From contig JAFLTP010000013.1 of NCBI GenBank assembly GCA_022510405.1, positions 1-64,000 of the forward strand: a stretch of DNA of 64,000 nucleotides, given 5' to 3'. The notes under the pieces were generated by a model, which made no database searches, was not told the DNA's origin, and worked only from the letters and a program-made list of their open reading frames with translations. The stretch comes from Muribaculaceae bacterium. Lineage in GTDB: Bacteria > Bacteroidota > Bacteroidia > Bacteroidales > Muribaculaceae. Within the stretch, counting starts at the first letter, position 1, and each line of letters starts with the position of its first letter. The position numbers were made by a program, and so were the translations under genes. Shown in pieces: positions 15,237-23,100 of this stretch.

Positions 15237-15775
15237 TGCCCAATCCGGTTCACAAAGAACTTTATGCAGTGTTGAAACCTCTTTCCGAGGTTCCGACACA
15301 AGCATATCTATCAAACCGTATTCAGGTGGCAGATCTTCTGGAATGGATTCTTGAACAAACAGGCGTTGCAGAAGTATGGCAGACTTCATTTTCAATCTCG
15401 GAAGAATTTATCCGAAGGCTTTATTTCATCCAGAAGAAGAATCTTATTTCTCGTTTCAACCTGGTTCTTGATTTCAAGGCAACACAGAAGACTATAAAGT
15501 TATGGCCGTTCCTCTCGCAAGTTGTCAACCGGACGTTCCTTGCTGACAATCATTCAAAGATTCTATTGGTGAAGGCTGAATCAGGAAAATGTGTTTCTGT
15601 TATCACCTCTCAGAATCTGACCCGTGGAAACCGTTACGAATCGGCAGTTATATTGGCCGAGAATCAAGGAGCAAATCCTCACTTTGTTCTATTGTATTCT
15701 CAGATAAAAGACCTTATAGAAAATCATTCAGTCCCATTGCATGACATATACAGACAAAGAACTGGAGGAGATTGA
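15236..15775 (+). CDS. Phospholipase D-like protein
   Basis: The 179-residue protein contains one PLD-type motif near residues 104-130: NHSKILLV, about eight residues, then VSVITSQNLTRGN. This is the H-x-K plus [GT]S-x-N-[LI]T layout of the superfamily. One HKD-type motif per chain means the active site would need a dimer, as in Nuc-type nucleases. The Asp usually four residues after the Lys is not obvious, so activity is uncertain. It sits among connector and terminase genes; a DNA end-processing role is possible. Confidence 0.6.
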   Translation: MPNPVHKELYAVLKPLSEVPTQAYLSNRIQVADLLEWILEQTGVAEVWQTSFSISEEFIRRLYFIQKKNLISRFNLVLDFKATQKTIKLWPFLSQVVNRTFLADNHSKILLVKAESGKCVSVITSQNLTRGNRYESAVILAENQGANPHFVLLYSQIKDLIENHSVPLHDIYRQRTGGD

Positions 15776-16016
15776 GAAACTTTCCTCAATCTATATGAAA
15801 ATATCGGATATCGCTATTATGCTTGATATTCCTGCAGATGTGCTGCGTGATGATATCGCTGACCGCTCTTCTCTTGCATCTAAGGCATACCGTAAAGGGA
15901 AGATTGCATCTAAGGTGATGCTCCATAAGCAACAGATGGAGTTGGCACGAATCGGTTCACCTTTGGCTCTCGATACAATGAGCAAGAACCTTCTTGATAT
16001 GGAAGACGATGAATGA
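15741..16016 (+). CDS. Small helical protein upstream of terminase
   Basis: A 91-residue protein overlapping the PLD-like gene by 35 bases. Residues about 10-45 (LSSIYMKISDIAIMLDIPAD) form a helix-turn-helix-like segment like that of terminase small subunits, followed by a basic stretch. It may be a second DNA-recognition component of the packaging machine. Confidence 0.58.
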   Translation: MTYTDKELEEIEKLSSIYMKISDIAIMLDIPADVLRDDIADRSSLASKAYRKGKIASKVMLHKQQMELARIGSPLALDTMSKNLLDMEDDE

Positions 16017-16120
16017 TTTTCGAAGAAAATTATCGACGAGTTTGGCGCCTGTATGTCAGCGGCCACAGGACGAAGTTCTGTGTTCGCTGGTACAGGCTAT
16101 CAAGACAAACGAGTCAATAG
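16013..16120 (+). CDS. Tiny basic peptide between terminase genes
   Basis: A 35-residue frame begins in an ATGA overlap with the previous gene. It is rich in Arg and Trp (YRRVWRLYVSGHRTKFCVRW). It fills the gap before the terminase small subunit. Expression is suggested only by the overlap. Confidence 0.35.
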   Translation: MIFEENYRRVWRLYVSGHRTKFCVRWYRLSRQTSQ

Positions 16121-16132
16121 AGAAATAACGAT

Positions 16133-16756
16133 ATGGCTCGAATAACTACACTTGAATTAGCCAGGGAGAATCTCTTTTCTTCGGAATCCGAACTTGAATC
16201 TAAGTTCGGCGGGTTCGACATTGACCGTATCATGAAGGTGCGGGCAATGTATATGTGGCGCCTATCAAATCCGGAAATGAAAGACCGTCAGTTTATTGAC
16301 GAATTCCGTTCTCGTTATCCAGATGCCGGTAAAAACGTTGCCCATGAGTATATGGTGGTTGTCAATACTCTTCTTCCGGCTCTTTCGGAGAAAGCCCGTG
16401 AATTCCATCGCTGGCGTTACAATGAAATGATTCTTGAAACTTACCAGATGGCGAAAGCCCGGAAGGACACTAAGACTATGGAACGTGCTGCCACTTCCTA
16501 TGGTAAGTTGAATCGTGTCGATGCAGAAGAAATTCAACAGCTTCCTTTCCATCTTATCGTGGTTCAACCTTTCATGGCCACTTCCGATCCGCGTGTGCTG
16601 GGTATAGAACCCATCCCGAATATCGATGACAAAATTAAGGCTATGCTTGATAAATATGTCAAGGAAACTATCGATATCGAGGATGTGGAATATGAGGAAG
16701 CAGACCTTGAGGAAGATGATTTGTTTGCCCCTTACATTGAAAATAATGAAGACTGA
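16133..16756 (+). CDS. Terminase small subunit (probable)
   Basis: A 207-residue protein directly before the large subunit and overlapping it by 11 bases. It is helical and basic through residue 130 (MWRLSNPEMKDRQFIDEFRS, and an AKARKDTKTMERAATSYGKL segment typical of small-terminase oligomerisation regions). It has an acidic C-terminus. The role, recognising the phage packaging site and feeding DNA to the ATPase, follows from position and composition. Confidence 0.72.
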   Translation: MARITTLELARENLFSSESELESKFGGFDIDRIMKVRAMYMWRLSNPEMKDRQFIDEFRSRYPDAGKNVAHEYMVVVNTLLPALSEKAREFHRWRYNEMILETYQMAKARKDTKTMERAATSYGKLNRVDAEEIQQLPFHLIVVQPFMATSDPRVLGIEPIPNIDDKIKAMLDKYVKETIDIEDVEYEEADLEEDDLFAPYIENNED

Positions 16757-18395
16757 CAAACAGATTTATTTCAATAAGCCACAGCAGCTGACACAGCTAA
16801 TCGGCGCCAATACTTCTGTCATTGTTGCCGGTCGCCGTACAGGTAAGACAGACTCTATTGCCGCTCCTTTTGTGCTTCGCAATATGCAACGCATGAAAGG
16901 TTCTACGGGTGGTATCGTGGTTCCTACTTTCAAACATGGACTCACAAACACTATACCTGGACTTATGGCCGCTTGGAAACGTTGGGGATATATCAACGGT
17001 GTGCATTATGTCATCGGAAAGAAACCTCCAAAATCTTTTGAAAAGCCTATTACGGAACCTTACGATTATGATCATGTCATATCTTTCTACAATGGTTCGG
17101 TGGCTGTTCTTATATCTCAGGATATTGCCGGTTCTTCTAACTCTCTTACCCTTTCTTGGCTACTTATCGATGAAGCGAAATTTATCAATTATGAAAAACT
17201 GAAAGATGAGACTCTTCCGGCCAATGGTGGTATAAAAACTTATTTCGGCAAACATTCCTACAATCATTCAATAATGATTCTGTCGGATATGCCTCAAACA
17301 TCTAAAGGCTCTTGGTTCCTCCATTACAGGGAAAAGATGGATGAAGATCTTATCAAGACAATTGAGGCTACTGTGTATGAAATCTGGAGGGTTAAGGAAC
17401 GTATCCGGGAACTAAGAGCCAATAAAGCTCCAATCCCTCCATATCTCAAGACAAGACTAAGAAGTCTTGACCGATCTTTGAATAAGATGCGGTCGGTGGC
17501 AGTATACTACAAGGAATATTCTTCTATCGAGAATCTTCAGCTGCTTGGAGAAAACTATATCAAGCAGATGAAGCGTGACCTAACTCCGTTAACTTTCCAG
17601 ACTTCTATCCTTTGTCAACGAATCGGTATTGCCAAGGATGGTTTCTACTCTTCGATGAAGGAGGGACATAAATATGACGCTAATAATAATGAATACCTAA
17701 AGACTCTCGGTCTTGATATCGGAGTGCGCCATCCTCATGTGCTTGAAACAATGTCATCCGTGGCCGACTCTGATGTTAATCCGGATGATCCTATCTGTAT
17801 CGGTATGGACTATGGAGGAAATATAAACTGGATTGTGGCCGGTCAACCAAAGGGAAGACGGCTTAACGTGATCAAATCTTTCTATGTGAAGTATGATAGG
17901 AAGATTCCGGAACTGGTGGAAGATTTTTGCAGGTATTACTCTTCTCATAGAAATAAGACTGTTGTCTATTATTTCGATTCTACCGCCATTAAATCAAACT
18001 ATGCTGTCAATGAAAAGGATTTCCATAAGACTGTGGTGTTTGAATTTCAACAGCGGGGATGGAACGTGGAAAGCATTTATTTGGGCAATCCGATGCACCA
18101 TCATGACAAACACCTTCTGATCAACCAAGGATTCGCAGGAAAAAACCGCCTTATTCCTTTCTTCAACCGCTCCAATAATGAAGACCTTATTCTAGCTGTT
18201 CAGACAGCGGGGATATCTAAGGGTCGAAACGGTTTTCATAAATACAAGTCAGGTGAAAAATTGGCTGAAACGGAAGAAAACCTTCTTGAACACCGCACAG
18301 ACGGCACTGACGCTTTCGACACGCTTTATATCGGGTGTGAATCAAAACCTTTCGTTTATTCTTCTTCTGATATCTCTTTCTCCGGAATAGCTTAA
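16746..18395 (+). CDS. terL: Terminase large subunit
   Basis: The 549-residue packaging motor starts at MKTDKQIYFN; longer frames only read into the small-subunit gene. Walker A is VAGRRTGKT (about 28-36) and Walker B is LSWLLIDEAKF (about 136-146). The C-terminal nuclease shows Asp residues in CIGMDYGG, VVYYFDSTA and the late GTDAFDTLY. The protein cuts concatemeric phage DNA and pumps it into the prohead through the portal. The portal gene is not next to it, as it usually is, but about 8.7 kb downstream. Confidence 0.92.
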   Translation: MKTDKQIYFNKPQQLTQLIGANTSVIVAGRRTGKTDSIAAPFVLRNMQRMKGSTGGIVVPTFKHGLTNTIPGLMAAWKRWGYINGVHYVIGKKPPKSFEKPITEPYDYDHVISFYNGSVAVLISQDIAGSSNSLTLSWLLIDEAKFINYEKLKDETLPANGGIKTYFGKHSYNHSIMILSDMPQTSKGSWFLHYREKMDEDLIKTIEATVYEIWRVKERIRELRANKAPIPPYLKTRLRSLDRSLNKMRSVAVYYKEYSSIENLQLLGENYIKQMKRDLTPLTFQTSILCQRIGIAKDGFYSSMKEGHKYDANNNEYLKTLGLDIGVRHPHVLETMSSVADSDVNPDDPICIGMDYGGNINWIVAGQPKGRRLNVIKSFYVKYDRKIPELVEDFCRYYSSHRNKTVVYYFDSTAIKSNYAVNEKDFHKTVVFEFQQRGWNVESIYLGNPMHHHDKHLLINQGFAGKNRLIPFFNRSNNEDLILAVQTAGISKGRNGFHKYKSGEKLAETEENLLEHRTDGTDAFDTLYIGCESKPFVYSSSDISFSGIA

Positions 18396-18408
18396 TAATT
18401 GAATTGCC

Positions 18409-19431
18409 ATGGTAATAATAAGAAATAAACCTTCTGGGACAATCTTTTCATCTTCTCTTTCAGAATTGATCATCAGTTCTGACAATGATTATGTAGAACT
18501 TTCCTTGAGGACTGTGGGAGATGAAATTACTCTTTACAAAGAAAATTTATGGGTTTATAATGGTTCGGCTATCGCATATAATCTCAGTGACATCATTGAG
18601 AATTATATGAGGGAGAAAGGAATCTCTATGCTGTGGTTGCAAATCACCGCGCAATATCTTGATCAGCATGATGTGGCTTCGGTGCATATTGTGTATTGCG
18701 ACGCCATGCTTGAATCCGCCGATGATGTTTCAGTTTTCTTGTCAAATAATTTCTTGACCAGGCTTAATACAAAGCGGGTGGATCCGGATTCAAAATTTAG
18801 TCTTTATTTCTATTCTTCCGCATCTGATAGAGAAATGTATGAACTGGAATATTATTTCTTTATCGAAGGAGTCGAAGATAAGAAGTCCATAACCATCCGA
18901 GGCTATGTGGACGATGAGTCAGAGAATATTTATTCAATTGGAATCAATATGGCTGATTTGCGCAGATCTGCTGCTTTGGCGTTTCATGTGGATTCTTCTT
19001 TGATTTCTATATCCTCTTTTTCTGTAAGGTGTGGCGAGCGCAGTATGGATTTCTTTATTGACAAGTCCCTTCAATATGGTCAGGCATTCTTCTTCCGGAA
19101 TATTTTCAATGCATGGGATTTCATTATTGTCCCGGCATTGACTTCCGAGTCTACCGAGGTGGAACATTCTTTGGCCGACGTTGGTTCTAAGTCGGTTTCA
19201 TATGACAGAAATGTGTCAAAATCTTATGAAGTGCTCACGGGACCTATTGACACGGATGAAGCGAAACTGATTGCCGACATGGTTGCGTCACATGAAATCT
19301 GCAGAATCATCAAGGATGTATCATATCCGGTTCTTATTACCGATTCGGAATGTATAATTAAGGACGGGGAAGTATTGCAGACAGCTAAATTCTCATGGAG
19401 ATACGCCGTCAATCGTGTGGTGATGAACTGA
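18409..19431 (+). CDS. Virion protein, unknown (tail-associated)
   Basis: A 340-residue beta-rich protein after the terminase. Blocks such as SLRTVGDEITLYKENLWVYN suggest stacked beta domains as in distal-tail or collar proteins. No Cys-based or catalytic motif. Function inferred only from position between terminase and fibre. Confidence 0.6.
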   Translation: MVIIRNKPSGTIFSSSLSELIISSDNDYVELSLRTVGDEITLYKENLWVYNGSAIAYNLSDIIENYMREKGISMLWLQITAQYLDQHDVASVHIVYCDAMLESADDVSVFLSNNFLTRLNTKRVDPDSKFSLYFYSSASDREMYELEYYFFIEGVEDKKSITIRGYVDDESENIYSIGINMADLRRSAALAFHVDSSLISISSFSVRCGERSMDFFIDKSLQYGQAFFFRNIFNAWDFIIVPALTSESTEVEHSLADVGSKSVSYDRNVSKSYEVLTGPIDTDEAKLIADMVASHEICRIIKDVSYPVLITDSECIIKDGEVLQTAKFSWRYAVNRVVMN

Positions 19432-19480
19432 TGGCTTTACGTCTTTTATTGGATTTGTATCCTTTATTATTTTTGTTTTG

Positions 19481-20116
19481 ATGAAATGTAAATCTTTACA
19501 TAAATCTGTAGGATGGTGCCGTGGCACCGCTGTTGTCGCAGGTATGCGTGGCCGGGTTTTCTTCACTCCAAAAGATAACGTGGTGGTTTGGCCACAGGTG
19601 GAACTCGATGCCTTGGGCAGGCCGGTATCTTCTGTTCTGGAGGGTGATTTTGAACTCGAAGCGGATCAGAAGTTTTATTACCTGGATATTCTTAAGGGCA
19701 AGTCTCGCCATTCCTCGGATCCTTACGGGGAAGCCCATTCGCAAATGCAACTCAACAAACTGACATTGGTTTTTCCTCGTATCGATGAGATAGCAGCCGA
19801 TTTGTCTGCATATTTCAATAATACTGACTTGCTTTGGCTCTTCCAGGACGGAGCAGGGAATTGTCGGGTTGTGGGTGCAGAAAATTGGCTCACCGTCACG
19901 AAGGTTTCACAGGAAAACAATATGGCCAATAATGAGGCGAACACCATGATTTCGGTCGAAGCGCCCGATATCGTTATCTCGCCAATTTATAAAGGCTCCA
20001 TAGATACCGATGCCGGGATGCTGGATTTTTCAGATCCTCAATGTTGCTTCGCTTCAGGAGTATGGCGTAATGACTTGCCTTGGATCAACCAGATGTTCTG
20101 GAGAAATTCGATTTAA
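19481..20116 (+). CDS. Virion protein, paralogue 2
   Basis: The 211-residue protein (ATG 19481; a TTG one codon earlier is less likely) is a paralogue of the product at 11997. Shared blocks include VGWCRG.A..AG at the start, then D.LGRP-like turns, SDPYGEAHSQMQLNKLTLVF, and DLLWLFQDGAGN. It is followed by the giant fibre gene. The C-terminus past about residue 180 differs from paralogue 1. Two diverged copies may build two different rings or tubes. Confidence 0.65.
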   Translation: MKCKSLHKSVGWCRGTAVVAGMRGRVFFTPKDNVVVWPQVELDALGRPVSSVLEGDFELEADQKFYYLDILKGKSRHSSDPYGEAHSQMQLNKLTLVFPRIDEIAADLSAYFNNTDLLWLFQDGAGNCRVVGAENWLTVTKVSQENNMANNEANTMISVEAPDIVISPIYKGSIDTDAGMLDFSDPQCCFASGVWRNDLPWINQMFWRNSI

Positions 20117-20141
20117 TGTTATATCTCTTCATATCATAATT

Positions 20142-23100
20142 ATGATCAATAGTAAAAATATCGATTGGGATGGCTTCTCGGGTGATGATGTCCAGAAGTT
20201 CCTGAAGAAGTGGCTCAATGAAGTGGAAACCGGTCTTGGAGTAAAAGCCGGCGATTTCTATCTCGATGAGGAAAGAGGTGTTTATCTGGTATTCGCTGAC
20301 GAAGATGCAAGGGAGGACTATCTTGCAAATCCGGAGATAAACGAACATCTTCTCCTGGCGCAGATCAAGGCCGGAGGTGGCGGCGCCACAGGCGACCGTA
20401 TCAAGGTGAACCTTATTTCGGATTATTATATGTCGCTTCTTCCTTCGCAGAAAGGAATTTACATAGAGTTCTCTTTCGAGACCTTCAATGCCGACAACAT
20501 GCAGACGGCCGAAGAAGTGAAGGCGACATTCACTTTCCGGTGGAATTCGGTGGTGAAAACCCTTACGCAACGATATCAGCCAAATTCAAGGGTGCGGCTG
20601 GCCATAGACGATTATATCGGTGAATCAGGCATCACAAACATCTCCATCAGGCTTGAGGCCTTGGATTCACTCGCTACCAACACCTTCTCGGTGGTGGCAA
20701 ACCGTGTCGACCTTTCTTTGTCTGATTCCTACAATGTGGGCACTGTATACAATCTCATCGAGAATCCACAGGCCACGGCACAGATACCTTTCTCGGTGCG
20801 TGGCGCCGGACTCAAGACAATGGAATGGTTTCTTGACGGACTGCCGATTCAGGCCGACCGTTCGGAAGATGAAGTGACAGATGCTTCCGCCTCCCGTGTG
20901 AAATATATCGATGTCTCCTCACTTTCGGAGGGGATACATACCGTGCAGTTCCGTGCCTACATCACGGTGAACGGCGAGAGATTCTATTCACAGACTTGCC
21001 TTCGCCAGTTGATCATCTATAGGGGAGAGAACCCAAACACTCATTTCATAGCTCTCGGTGCTGACTTGGCCTCCGGAACTCTCAACGAATCTTCCTCAAT
21101 TCGTCTCAATAATCTTACCCAATATATCGCCTATACAATAAAGATAGGTCTGTTCGATCCTCAATATGCGGCGGAAGTGCCGGTTACAGTCTCCCTTGAC
21201 AATGATGTGGTGGGAACGCTGGGTCTCTCGAACGGTACGGGACGTGATTTCACTTTCACTCCTATGGTTGGAGGTTCACACAGGATTACTGTCGCTTCTG
21301 CGTTGAAGTCTGTGACAGCCGATGCCGATATCGCTGCATCTTCCAATTCTTTGTCAGAGATTAATTCCGGACTTGCTTTGTCGCTCAGGGCTACCGGGAA
21401 ATCAAATTCTTCTCCGGACAGAGACGTATGGACATATGGCAGCATCAGATCCACATTTGCGGGATTCAATTGGAATCCTCTTTCAGGATGGGCAGACGGA
21501 AGGCTTATGATTTCGGAAGGAGCCCGTCTTGAAGTGGGATATGCGCCTCTTTCTTCGGATTCCACTGCCACAGGAAAGACCATAGAACTTGAGTTCTCTG
21601 CAGAGAATGTAGTGGACGATGATGCGGTGATATGTTCTCTACTCAACGGCAACACGGGGTTGCTCGTGACGGCTTCCGAGGTTTCTATGACTTCTGCGGC
21701 CGGAACAAAGGTTTCGGCTCGTTACAAGGCAGGAGAGACAGTGAGGGTTGCAATTGTGATAAACCGTGCTTCGGGCGTTTCGGACAGACAGCTTGTCTTC
21801 ATATATCTTGACGGCATCCTTTCCGGTGCAGCCGTGTATGCCGCTTCCGATAATTTCAGGGTGCTCGACAATCTTGTGTTCCAAGGTTCGGCCAACGCAA
21901 CCCTTGCGCTAAAGGATATCCGTATCTACGATGTGGCTCTTACCGCAGACCAGATACTCAACAATTTCATATTGTACCGTGACTCGGCGGGAGAGATGCT
22001 TCAGGTCTATGATCGCAACGATATCTTCTCCGAAGGAACCACTGATTTCTCTACCGATATCCTTGGAAGACAGCTTCCGATTATGATCGTCACGGGAGAT
22101 ATACCGGCTCTTGAGGCTACCACCAACAAGAACCTGCAGATCACTGTGGACATAGAATATACCGACCAGCAGAACCCCGAACTCAGTTTCAAGATGGAAA
22201 AAGCGGCGATGCGTCCGCAGGGTACTTCTTCAATGGGTTATCCAAAGAAAAATTTCAGGATATATTCCGATTCTCTTTCCGATACCAGACTCTATAATTC
22301 GGAAGGGCAGGAGGTGACTCCAAGGAAATACGCTTTCCGCAAAGGTGCACAGCCTGTGAGCTGCTGGTGTCTCAAGGCTGACTATGCCGAATCTTCCGGA
22401 ACACACAACACCGGTGTGGCAAGGCTGTGGAACGATGTGATGTTCAATGCAGAGATCGATGGACAACATCCCTTGCGTACAAAGGCACAGGAGGCGGCTC
22501 TTTCTGCTTCATATCCTTACGATGTGCGTACAACGATAGACGGTTTCCCGATTCTTCTTTTCTACCGTGCTTCTGCCGGTGCTCCGTTGGTTTTTATCGG
22601 CAAATATAATTTCAACAATGACAAGTCTACCGAATCTGTGTTCGGTTTCAAGGATATCCCGGGATTCTCAAACTCAAAGGTGGAATGTTGGGAGGTGCTC
22701 AACAATGGTCACCATCTGGCTCTTTTCACTGATACGAGCAACTGGAACTCCGAATGGGCGGATGCTTTCGAAGGCCGTTATCCGGACGGAAACACAAACA
22801 CTGCGGCGTTGAAATCTTTCGCAGAGTGGATGGCTTCAGTTTCTTCAGCTAATTTCTCATCGCAGAAGTATGACCACCTCGATGTCTACAAGGTGGCCGC
22901 ATATTATGTATATCTCATGCGGTTCGGTGCTGTTGACCAGGTGGTGAAAAATGCGATGTTCACCACTGAGGACGGGGTGCATTGGTTCTTCATAAATTAT
23001 GACAACGATACCGTGAACGGTCTTCGTAACGATGGTTTGCTTATCTATCCTCCTACAATAGACCGACAGAGCCGGGATGATTCTTTCGGTTCGGAGGTGT

